DNA of 64,000 bases. Origin: Streptomyces finlayi (lineage in GTDB: Bacteria > Actinomycetota > Actinomycetes > Streptomycetales > Streptomycetaceae). The position numbers and the translations under genes were made by a program. Positions 9,082 to 16,249 of the stretch are shown here, one piece after another; position 1 is the first letter of the stretch, and each line of letters opens with the position of its first letter. The stretch spans positions 5,270,001-5,334,000 of the forward strand of contig NZ_CP045702.1 of assembly GCF_014216315.1 (NCBI RefSeq). The letters run 5' to 3'. The notes under the pieces are model-generated. The model had not been told where the DNA came from. It ran no database searches and saw only the letters and a list, made by a program, of their open reading frames with translations.

Positions 9082-10574
9082 GTACTACAGCCGGTCGTTC
9101 ACGTGACGTGATGATGATCGGACTCGTTGGCGGTGTATGGGGCTGATGCTGCCGCCGGGTCTGGTCCGGCGTGATGAGTTGACTGCGGACGAGGTCCGGT
9201 CCTGGGATGCGGATCTGGAGGCGCTGTGTGCGTCGGTGGATGACGTGTTCCGTCGGCCGGCCTCGCGGGAGAACCTGCGGGCGCTGGTGCGCGGGCTGTT
9301 GTCGGATGTGCCGCGCAAGAACATGTGGCAGGTCGCGGAGGCGGCCGGGCATGCCTCGCCGGACCGGTTGCAGGACTTCCTGGCCCGTGCGTCCTGGGAC
9401 GCCGACGAACTGCGGGATCATGTACGGGAGTTCGTGGTGGACTCGCTGCGGGCCGAGGACGCGGTGCTGATCGCGGACGAGACCGGTGACATCAAGAAGG
9501 GCACCAAGAGTGCCGGGGTGGCCCGTCAGTACACCGGTGTCACCGGACAGGTCGAGAACGCCCAGGTCAGCGTGCACCTCTCCTACGGATCCTCGCGCGG
9601 GCGGGCGATCATCGACCGGGAGCTGTATGCCGGGCGGCACTGGGCGGGCCGCGGCGAGGAACACCGCCGACGCTGCGAGGAGGCCGGGGTGCCCGAGGAG
9701 CGGGCCCGCACCGTGGTCACCAAGCCGGAGCTGGCCCGGCGCATGGTCGAGCGTGCTCTTGCGGCAGGAGTGGCCTTCACCTACTTCCTGGCCGACGAGC
9801 TCTACGGCGGCTCGCGGTCGCTGCGCGCCTGGCTGGAAGAACACCAGGTCCACTACGTGATGGCGATCCCGAAGAACGAGGTCCTCACCCTGGCCGACGG
9901 CCGCACCCAAGAGGCCCGGCAGCTGTGGGCGAGAGTTCCCGAGACGCTGATGGAGCGACGCAGTTGTGCGGACGGGGCCAAGGGCCCGCGCGCCTACGAC
10001 TTCGCCGTCGTCGACCTGGCCGACACCGCCGCCGGACTGAAGCGCACCCTGCTGATCCGGCGATCCCCGGTGCCGAACAAGAAGAACAAGGCCGGTGAAC
10101 TCGTCCGCGAGGTCGCCTACTTCCTGTGCCACCACGCCCCCGGCGCCACCCTGGCCGATCTGGTGATCGCCGCTGGTCAGCGGTGGATGGTCGAGGAGAC
10201 CTTCCAGGCCGCGAAGAACGAAGTCGGCTTCGACCAGCACGAGGTCCGCAAGTGGTGCTCCTGGTACCGGCAGACCACGGTGTGCATGCTCGCTCTGGCC
10301 TTCCTCTCCGACGTACGGAGCCGACGCATACCAACCCACCGGGCCACCACCTGACTCCATCGGCCCGACCAGCGAACGAGAGGAAGTCGCCGTCCCGCTG
10401 TCCCTGAACGAGATCCGCCGCATGTACGACCGCATCGTCCTGGCTCCCGCCCGCGCCGCCAGGACCTGGCTCGCCCTCCACTGGAACCGCTGGCGCCGCC
10501 GACACCAGACCAGAGCCCGCATCAGCCACTACCGCCAACGAGACCACTCACCGTGACAACACCGGCTGTAGTAC
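9082..10574 (+). mobile_element. IS701-like insertion sequence with 4-bp GTAC target duplication
   Basis: The element itself spans 9086-10570 (1485 bp). It begins TACAGCCGGT and ends ACCGGCTGTA, a perfect 10-bp inverted repeat that continues imperfectly inward. GTAC flanks both ends directly (9082-9085 and 10571-10574). Because GTAC is palindromic, the repeat could also be read as 14 bp. Restoration of the interrupted ORF supports treating GTAC as the target duplication, and 4 bp is what IS701 elements generate. It carries one transposase gene on the plus strand. Confidence 0.88.
9137..10556 (+). pseudogene. IS701-family transposase, frameshifted near the C-terminus
   Basis: DDE transposase of the IS701 family. 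The N-terminal frame (9137-10354) includes IADETGDIKKG and TYFLADELYG, expected catalytic-core segments, and VEETFQAAKNEVGFDQ near the third acidic residue. At about 10305 the sequence shifts by +1: the expected C-terminal region (PLSLNEIRRMYDR, then a basic WRRRHQTRARISHYR tail) continues in another frame to a TGA at 10554. The 405-residue product as read lacks about 65 native residues and gains an unrelated tail, so the element is probably no longer autonomous. A sequencing error is the main alternative. Confidence 0.82.
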
Positions 10575-10745
10575 TGGTGCCGTGCGTCCTGCCTGAGCCG
10601 GCCAGCTCCGACCACGGTGGGGGCGAGGGAGATGGCGGCGCCACCAGCGAGGACAGCGGTGGTGACCTTCATAGGGCAACGGTCCTTTCAGGTATAGGGA
10701 GCTGCGGTCGGGCGTCGGATCGGTGGAGTGGGCGGGGCCAGCTGG

Positions 10746-11321
10746 TCATTCGGCCCCCGCGAGCACGACGGTCGGGGCGTCGTCGGCATGGCCATGCGGG
10801 GCGAGCCGCTGACGCACCGTATTCAGGGCGGCGGCGATCGGTGGCAGCCCGATGGAGGCCCTTCGCTGGTCCAAGGAGTCGGGCGCGCGCACCGGGCACA
10901 GCTCGACTCCTGTTGCGGTGAGGACCTGTTGAGTCCCGAACTCCTGGGGGCGACCGCTGTTGACCAGGGTGCGGTCGTAGAGGTGGGCCCAGTGCTGGAC
11001 ACGCGCGTCGCCGTCCTGCACTGCGCGCTCCAGCAGGGTGGTGGCCGCCCGTTGGAAATCGGCGTCGTCGTCGGCGTGAAGAGCCAGGCTCCAGGCGGCA
11101 CGTGCCGCTTCGGCGCCGACGAGGCGGTGGCCGGGCCAGTCGTGTTCGGCCAGGACGCGGCGCAGCACCTTGGTGTCGGCGTGGTCGGCGTGTCGGTCCT
11201 GGCCGAGTTGGACGGCGTCGAGCTGGTTGCGCAGGCGCTTGGCTCTGCGCGCTGCCGCCTTCGTGGCTCGGTCGATGAGTTCGCGTGCGAGGTCCGGCCG
11301 CAGCGGTTCGGCGGCCGTCAC
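10746..11321 (-). CDS. DUF6624 domain protein
   Basis: 191 residues. The core fits the DUF6624 family: LAEHDWPGHRLVGAEAA, then a paired helical segment with WSLALHADDDADFQR, then WAHLYDRTLVNSGRPQEFGTQ. DUF6624 proteins are small cytosolic proteins of unknown biochemical role that are common in actinobacteria. The GTG start overlaps the stop of the preceding gene by four bases (GTGA), so translation is coupled. It is the last intact gene of the conservon-led operon. No catalytic motif could be assigned. Confidence 0.8.
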   Translation of the reverse strand: MTAAEPLRPDLARELIDRATKAAARRAKRLRNQLDAVQLGQDRHADHADTKVLRRVLAEHDWPGHRLVGAEAARAAWSLALHADDDADFQRAATTLLERAVQDGDARVQHWAHLYDRTLVNSGRPQEFGTQQVLTATGVELCPVRAPDSLDQRRASIGLPPIAAALNTVRQRLAPHGHADDAPTVVLAGAE

Positions 11322-11968
11322 GTGATGGTCCGGCTGTCTGCGGAGGACTGCGGTTCGTGGACCTGGCAGGCGATGAGCGCGCTCAGTCCAGAACGTTGCT
11401 CGGCGATAAGTTCGAGGCGAGCGGCCCGCTCCTCGTGCTGCCCCGTGCCCGATCCGCGCACGTCCCAGCCCATGTCGGTGAGCCGACGAAGGAACGGGGC
11501 GATCGGATCAACGTCGAGGGGATAGCGGGCCAGGGCCTCGGCGCGCACGAGGGGCAGGTCGCGTCGGGCGGCGAAGTCGGAGGCCCACAGGGTGATCAGC
11601 TGGATGGTGTCGTCGGAGCGGTCGGGCAGGGTGTGGATGCAGCTCAGGAAGAGACACGGGCCCTGACCCCAGCCGAGGTCGGGCGCGCGCTGCGGGATCA
11701 TGCAGGCCAGCAGCAGACCGTCCTCGAACAGTCCGGCCGGCTTCGACTGCGGATTGCGGAACAGGGCTGGGACATCGGCTCGGGCGGGTACCGGCAGGCC
11801 GCGCATGGTGAGCCATCTCTGACGGTCCTGGACGAGCGCGGCGGCCTCGTCCCGCTCGGCGTCCGTGCACAGAGTCCGCATCTCGTACACGGCTGATAAG
11901 CCTGGTGCGCGCGGGTGCAGTGGTGCGGGAGACGGCTCGGAGGACGGTGCGACGGGTGACGTGTTCAC
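11318..11968 (-). CDS. Hypothetical protein, possibly acetyltransferase-like
   Basis: 216 residues and not recognised with certainty. The N-terminal ~35 residues are Pro/Ser-rich and probably disordered. The remainder has the alternating strands and helices of a GNAT-like fold, with a hydrophobic strand LFEDGLLLACMI, a W-G-Q-G loop and a strand ending FLSCIHTLPDRSD. A canonical acetyl-CoA pyrophosphate loop is not clear, so the assignment is only structural impression. It starts at GTG 11968 and overlaps both neighbours by four bases (GTGA), placing it firmly inside the conservon operon between the HTH gene and the DUF6624 gene. Confidence 0.7.
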   Translation of the reverse strand: MNTSPVAPSSEPSPAPLHPRAPGLSAVYEMRTLCTDAERDEAAALVQDRQRWLTMRGLPVPARADVPALFRNPQSKPAGLFEDGLLLACMIPQRAPDLGWGQGPCLFLSCIHTLPDRSDDTIQLITLWASDFAARRDLPLVRAEALARYPLDVDPIAPFLRRLTDMGWDVRGSGTGQHEERAARLELIAEQRSGLSALIACQVHEPQSSADSRTIT

Positions 11969-12455
11969 TTCACTGCTCCGCTCTCCACCGTGCCGGTCGG
12001 CTTGGTGCCCAGTAGGCGCCAGGCGTGGGCCAAAACGACGAGCTGGGTGACGTCGGCGGTGCCCGTCTCGTCGAGCAGTTCGCGAGTGCGGACCGGAGAT
12101 CGGCGGGGGCGATCTTGGCGGCGAGGGCGATGTCGCGGGGGGAGCTGAGTTCAGCGACCGCCTTCAGCAGCAGCTGCTGCTCCGAGTTGAGCTCAGGCGC
12201 CGGCCGCTCCGGGGCGGGTGGAGCGACCTGCTCGGCGGCCAACAGGAGATGCACGAGTACCTGCGGCTTGCAGCGAGGCGGGCAGTGGACGCTCACCCGG
12301 ATGTCGCGGACGTACTGACGGACCGTGTGGGGCGACAGTCCGGTCCTCGTGGTGATGTCCTGGGCGGTGTGACCGTCCACAAGGTGCTGGGCGACACGCT
12401 GGTGGGTCGGCTTCAGCGGTGTGATCGGCGCTCTGGTCGTCGTGGACGGGGTCAC
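11965..12455 (-). pseudogene. LuxR-type HTH regulator with one-base deletion
   Basis: A helix-turn-helix (THQRVAQHLVDGHTAQDI, TGLSPHTVRQYV) is followed by a second helical domain (NSEQQLLLKAVAELSSPRDI). After the residues A-L-A-N near 12079 the reading frame drifts into low-quality sequence. One frame over, it continues as LLDETGTADVTQLVVLAHAW and ends in a TGA that overlaps the next gene's GTG. One missing base explains both facts: 491 bp are present where 492 are needed. The start is placed at GTG 12455 behind GAAAGAG; a longer frame reaches 12587. The protein would be a small DNA-binding regulator of the conservon operon, now truncated or mis-tailed unless the shift is a sequencing error. 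Confidence 0.72.
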
Positions 12456-12583
12456 GGGTGTCTCTTTCTCGGCTGGGTGGACGGCTTCCGGAAGGGGTGC
12501 CGCCGGCCTCCGCGGGGGACGGGGGCCGGCGGCACGGGCCCACGCGCGGCGGTCAGGATTCACGGGGTGCCGCGCGCGGGGGT

Positions 12584-13837
12584 TCATGCGGCGGTGGGGT
12601 CAGGTTGCGCCCAGGCGGCTTCGGCGGCGAGGCGTTCGGACCACTGGATGTGGTCTTCGTCGAAGGCGGCGTCGGCGAGGCGTATTCGCTGGACTTCACC
12701 GGTCCCGGCCGGGGGGTAGGTGTGCTGGATGTCGCGCCACAGGCGCTGGAGGACGTACTCGCGGTCGAGGGCTTGGGCGCCGTGCAGTTCCATGGAGTCC
12801 TGAACTGACTGCATGGCCCACTGGTGACCCAGGTACTTCGCGTTGATCAGTTCGGCGTCGCAGGGCAGGCCCTGGTCGAGGAGATGCACCGACTGGTAGG
12901 CCAGGATGCGTGCGGCGCGCAGGCGGGCCTCCATGTCGCCGACGCGGTCCCGCAGGACTGGCAGATCGGCCAGGGCGTCCCGGTAGCGGGGCCGGGCCTT
13001 CAGGTAGGAGGTCGTGGTGGCGGCGACCGCCTCGTGGATGCCCAGGCTGACGGCGGCCAGGTTGGGACGGCCGTACAGGATGCTGCTGCTCTGGGCCACG
13101 CTCAGACCCTGGCCGATTTCGCCGACCACGTTTTCCGTGGGGACGCGGACGTTGTCGAGGTCGAGGCGGCCGGCGGAGAAGCCGTGAAGGCCGAGGCCAG
13201 GGCGGTGGTCAGCGATGGAGAGTCCGGGGCGGTCGGATTCGACCATGAACGCGGTCAGCGCATGGGAGGTACGCACGCCTGCCTCGGCTGTCCGGGCGAT
13301 CACGAGGTGGGCTCCCGCGAGATGGCTGTTGCCGATGTGAACCTTGTTGCCGGTGATCACCCACTCGTTGCCGGCGGGTTCAGCTGTGGTCTCGATCCCG
13401 CCGATGTGCCCGCCGGCGGTCGGCTCGGTCACCGCGATCGACAGGAGCAGCGAACCGTCCGCCACCCCCGGCAGCCAGCGGACTTTCTGTTCATAGGTGG
13501 CGAAGTGCAACAGGGCGCCGACGGGGATCAGGGTGGCCTGCAGGATGGCCGCGGCAGCAGCCGAGACGCAGCCGACGCGGTGGAGCAGGACCGTTTTGGC
13601 CACATGGCCGGCGCTCAGGCCGCCGAAGGCGGGCGGGACAGTGACGGCGAACCATTTCCGCGCGGCCATCAGATCGGCGACCTTGCGCTCCACCCGGCCC
13701 GGAGTGGCTTCCATCCGTACGGCGCGCGGCGCGACGTGCTCGGCCGCGAAGGCGTCCGCCTCGTTCCACAGCAGTTCGTGGCGGGCGGTGAGATACGGAC
13801 GCAGCGCCGGAGGCGGTGTGGCGGGTGTGGCGGTCAT
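12584..13837 (-). CDS. Acyl-CoA dehydrogenase family flavoprotein
   Basis: 417 residues with the three-part acyl-CoA dehydrogenase fold: N-terminal helices (about 10-130), the middle beta domain with SIAVTEPTAGGHIGG and VITGNKVHIGNS (about 130-240), and a C-terminal helical bundle with SSSILYGRPNLAAVSLGI. It would bind FAD and desaturate or otherwise oxidise an acyl thioester. The usual catalytic Glu in the Y-E-G-T motif is missing: the segment reads YPPAGTGEVQR. The base may lie elsewhere, as in isovaleryl-CoA dehydrogenase, or the enzyme may do different chemistry. ATG 13837 has GGAGA upstream. Its place downstream of CvnD, where conservons often carry a P450 gene, suggests an oxidative role linked to the conservon output. 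Confidence 0.88.
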   Translation of the reverse strand: MTATPATPPPALRPYLTARHELLWNEADAFAAEHVAPRAVRMEATPGRVERKVADLMAARKWFAVTVPPAFGGLSAGHVAKTVLLHRVGCVSAAAAAILQATLIPVGALLHFATYEQKVRWLPGVADGSLLLSIAVTEPTAGGHIGGIETTAEPAGNEWVITGNKVHIGNSHLAGAHLVIARTAEAGVRTSHALTAFMVESDRPGLSIADHRPGLGLHGFSAGRLDLDNVRVPTENVVGEIGQGLSVAQSSSILYGRPNLAAVSLGIHEAVAATTTSYLKARPRYRDALADLPVLRDRVGDMEARLRAARILAYQSVHLLDQGLPCDAELINAKYLGHQWAMQSVQDSMELHGAQALDREYVLQRLWRDIQHTYPPAGTGEVQRIRLADAAFDEDHIQWSERLAAEAAWAQPDPTAA

Positions 13838-13924
13838 GGTCGTCTCCCTCTCCCTGGGTGAAGGTCGCGCGGTGGAGCGGCCGGGGATCGCTAGCAGGTC
13901 CCGGGTGGGGGTGGTGAAACGGGT

Positions 13925-14566
13925 CTAGCGGACGGGCGCGGGGGCGATGCGGTCCATCACCTGGGCTCCCGTGCTGATGACGATGTCTCTGAGCCGCCGG
14001 GCCTCGCTCAGGGGCCGCTTCTCGGGGTCGATGACGCAGACCGTGCCCAGCACGGTGCCGCTCTCGTGGATGAGCGGGGCGCCGAAGTAGGAGCGGATGC
14101 CGACCGCGTCGACCACGTGGTTGCCGCTGAAGCGGGGGCTGGCGTGCACGTCGTGCAGCGGCAGGGCCTTCTTGCGGGCCACGACCTCCGGGCACCAGCC
14201 GTGGTCGTGGCTCATGGTGCGGCCGACGATGACGTATCCGCTGTCCGCGGGCGGCTGGTGCAGTCCGACGAAGGTCTGCTCCTCCAGGAACAGATTGACG
14301 AACCCGTACAGGAACCCGGCCTTCTCGGCCATGTCGCGGGCCAGCTCGTCGAAGTCTTCGCTGGGAGCGGTGGACAGGCCCAGGCGCTCCAACAGCTCGT
14401 ACCGCTGCGCCAGTTCGGTGGACTCCTGGGCCTGCGGGCCGGTGACGGCAGCGCCGGCTGGGATGGGCAACCCGTGGGTGCCGTTGCGCATGCCGCGTTG
14501 CGGCAAGGACAGGGCGGGCGGGGCGGCTTGGGGCACGAGGTGGGGGTCGTTGGGCTGATATGACAT
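13925..14566 (-). CDS. GAF-domain sensor protein
   Basis: 213 residues from ATG 14566. The first ~55 residues are Pro/Gln-rich and probably flexible. A single GAF domain follows (about 65-205), recognised from FVNLFLEEQTFVGLHQ, a DHGWCPEVV segment, IRSYFGAPLIHESGTVLGT and VCVIDPEKRPLS. GAF domains of this group bind small molecules or haem, or mediate dimerisation. The Cys in GWCPEV and the neighbouring His are candidates for redox or metal ligation. There is no attached output domain, so it probably signals by contact, perhaps with the CvnD GTPase or CvnA. Its ATG overlaps the CvnD stop (TGATG), showing translational coupling. Confidence 0.85.
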   Translation of the reverse strand: MSYQPNDPHLVPQAAPPALSLPQRGMRNGTHGLPIPAGAAVTGPQAQESTELAQRYELLERLGLSTAPSEDFDELARDMAEKAGFLYGFVNLFLEEQTFVGLHQPPADSGYVIVGRTMSHDHGWCPEVVARKKALPLHDVHASPRFSGNHVVDAVGIRSYFGAPLIHESGTVLGTVCVIDPEKRPLSEARRLRDIVISTGAQVMDRIAPAPVR

Positions 14567-15279
14567 CAGGCGTCCTGGAGGGTGGTGGTGGATGTGGGGC
14601 GAGCAGCGGGTCCTGCCGGTGCGTTCTGCACCGCGTGGCCGACGAGGGCCAGAAGGACCCCGGCGACGTGGCTCGGATTGCGGGCGTCCCACGAGGTCGC
14701 CCTCGCCCCCACCGCCCAACGGGGCGAAACGTCGGTGACCACCGGTACAGAGGCGGGCAGGTCGAGCGCGGCGCGGACCTGTTCAGGGTGATAGCGGTGG
14801 GCTCCGTCGAAGTGGTTCACGGCGACGACGAAGGGCAGGCCGATGTCCTCGAAGAAGCTGACGGGGGTGAAGCTGCTCTCCAGGCGGCGGGTGTCGACCA
14901 GGACGACCGCGCCGACGGCTCCCCGGGAGAGGTCGTACCAGAGGTCGACGAACCGGTCCTGGCCGGGCGTGCCGAACAGGAACAGTTCCAGAGGTACGGG
15001 CGCGTCGGGGAGGCTGAGGCGGCCGAAGTCGAAGGCGACCGTGGTGGTCTGCTTGGCCTCGACGCCTTCCAGGCTGTCCACGTCCGTGCTCGCCTCGGTC
15101 AGGTACTCCTCCGTGCTCAGCGGCGTGATCTCGCTGACCGCGCCCACAGCGGTGGTTTTGCCGGCGCCGAAGCCCCCGGCGATCACGATCTTCAGCACGG
15201 TCGGTGCACCAGCATGCGAGGGCGCCGAAGTCCGCAATCCCACAGGCGGGTCATCCGGCCTGGCGGTAGGCGATGGCAT
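14566..15279 (-). CDS. cvnD: Conservon Ras-like GTPase CvnD
   Basis: 237 residues; G domain with P-loop GGFGAGKTT at about 34-42, an effector-region Thr-rich segment and the switch II motif LFLFGTPGQDRF. The NKxD position reads VNHFD. CvnD proteins are the GTPases of Streptomyces conservons. They cycle between CvnA/B/C-bound states at the inner membrane, in a way compared with eukaryotic G-protein signalling, and affect development and secondary metabolism. It overlaps CvnC by 29 bp and the GAF gene by one base. The Pro/Ser-rich first 28 residues make the exact start uncertain. Its assignment rests on the P-loop, the switch motif and the gene order. Confidence 0.95.
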   Translation of the reverse strand: MPSPTARPDDPPVGLRTSAPSHAGAPTVLKIVIAGGFGAGKTTAVGAVSEITPLSTEEYLTEASTDVDSLEGVEAKQTTTVAFDFGRLSLPDAPVPLELFLFGTPGQDRFVDLWYDLSRGAVGAVVLVDTRRLESSFTPVSFFEDIGLPFVVAVNHFDGAHRYHPEQVRAALDLPASVPVVTDVSPRWAVGARATSWDARNPSHVAGVLLALVGHAVQNAPAGPAARPTSTTTLQDA

Positions 15280-15664
15280 CGGGAAACTTTCTTTTCAGGC
15301 CCACCGAGAGGGCCGCCAATAGGTGGGTGGTGGGACGTTCATCCGCATCTGCGTCGGAGGCGGCGTAGGCAGCGGTGACGGAGACGACCAGGGCTTGGGC
15401 GTCCAGGAGGTCCGAGACGAGGATCTTGACGGCGGTGACGGGGCGGCCCAGCCGTCCCGCCAGTTCGGTCACCGACCGCCGGTGATCCCGGCACAGCGCG
15501 AGGATCTCGTCGCACTCCTCGGCCTGACCCGGGCCGGGCCGTCCGGGGCCGACGTCCAGCACGGTGTCCAGCCCGAGCAGGTGTCGCGGCCTGGTGCGCC
15601 CGCGCGTCAGCGTGTAGGTCCGCACGAACGTCGAGTCCTCGGCCGCATCGCCGTGGGTGCTCAC
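15251..15664 (-). CDS. cvnC: Conservon DUF742 protein CvnC
   Basis: 137 residues. It has the DUF742 pattern of a short N-terminal segment ending RTYTLTRGRTRP, then a winged-helix-like region with RSVTELAGRLGRPVTAVKIL and SDLLDAQALV. DUF742 proteins are the third conserved conservon component and are thought to bridge the CvnB roadblock protein and the GTPase. The start overlaps the CvnB stop (ATGA at 15661-15664), and the 3' end overlaps CvnD by 29 bp. The segment AAYAASDADADERP is slightly longer than the minimal domain. Confidence 0.94.
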   Translation of the reverse strand: MSTHGDAAEDSTFVRTYTLTRGRTRPRHLLGLDTVLDVGPGRPGPGQAEECDEILALCRDHRRSVTELAGRLGRPVTAVKILVSDLLDAQALVVSVTAAYAASDADADERPTTHLLAALSVGLKRKFPDAIAYRQAG

Positions 15665-16176
15665 CGGACCTCATCACCTGTGCCGACGCGGACGGGGATC
15701 TGCATGTAGGGGGCGAACTTCTGGATAAGGCGCGCCGTCTCGAATCCGACGGGCCCGGCGTCGGCGTCCGGGGCAGTGATGACGACGAGGACGGTGTCCA
15801 CCTCACCGCGTTCGTTGCCGGGGTGGTCGTCGAAGGCCGCGCTGCGACCGGCGCTCTGGATGAAGAACAGGCAGTCGTCGCGCTCGATGATGACCTGCCG
15901 GGCCGGCAGCTTCTGGCGGCTGGGGCCGGTGGTGTTCGACGCGAGGGAGGCCACTCCGCTGAGCGCGGCCGACAGTTCGTCCGCCCAGTCCTTGTCGATG
16001 TCGCTGTCCAGCAGCCGCAGCCCGTCCCGCGACAGCAGGACGGCGTGCGTGACGCCCGGAGCGTCGATGGCGAACTGCCGCAGCAGCCAGGCCATGTCAT
16101 CCCGCTGATGGCTGGCCGTCGTCTCGGATGCGGGCGCGACGCCGGTCGTCGGGTTCATCTCGGGGTGGGTGCTCAT
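15661..16176 (-). CDS. cvnB: Conservon roadblock/LC7 protein CvnB
   Basis: 171 residues with a roadblock/LC7 domain starting at about residue 28 (MAWLLRQFAIDAPGVTHAVL, LSRDGLRLLDS). Roadblock proteins act as GTPase-regulatory or scaffolding partners of MglA/Ras-like GTPases, here CvnD. The ATG at 16176 is chosen because the sequence upstream in the same frame, up to 16578, is Pro/Arg-rich and antisense to nothing recognisable, whereas from 16176 the family-like sequence begins directly. It lies 73 bp after CvnA and overlaps CvnC by four bases. Confidence 0.94.
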   Translation of the reverse strand: MSTHPEMNPTTGVAPASETTASHQRDDMAWLLRQFAIDAPGVTHAVLLSRDGLRLLDSDIDKDWADELSAALSGVASLASNTTGPSRQKLPARQVIIERDDCLFFIQSAGRSAAFDDHPGNERGEVDTVLVVITAPDADAGPVGFETARLIQKFAPYMQIPVRVGTGDEVR

Positions 16177-16249
16177 GGGGTGCTCCAGAAGGGGGAAGGG
16201 CCGGCGGATATGTCCGGGCCACTGGGAACGCGGAGGGGACGGGCGATAG

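Larger units (their letters stand above)
8959..10672 (-). pseudogene. Small secreted-protein gene split by an IS element
   Basis: The 5' part (10672 to 10571, 34 codons) begins with an AAAGGA ribosome site and encodes a signal-like start, MKVTTAVLAGGAAISLAP. The 3' part (9081 to 8959, 40 codons plus TAA) lies on the other side of the IS. Deleting the IS (9086-10570) and one GTAC copy joins the halves exactly in frame, giving a 74-residue protein with a hydrophobic N-terminus and a charged tail rich in Arg, Gln and Glu. I do not recognise the family. It lies between the DUF6624 gene and the CCR gene on the same strand, so it may once have been the last gene of the conservon operon or an upstream gene of the biosynthetic operon. 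Confidence 0.7.

Noticed and set aside
9029..10522. Minus-strand frame of 497 codons inside the IS
   Set aside because: It is antisense to the transposase and has no family-like sequence.
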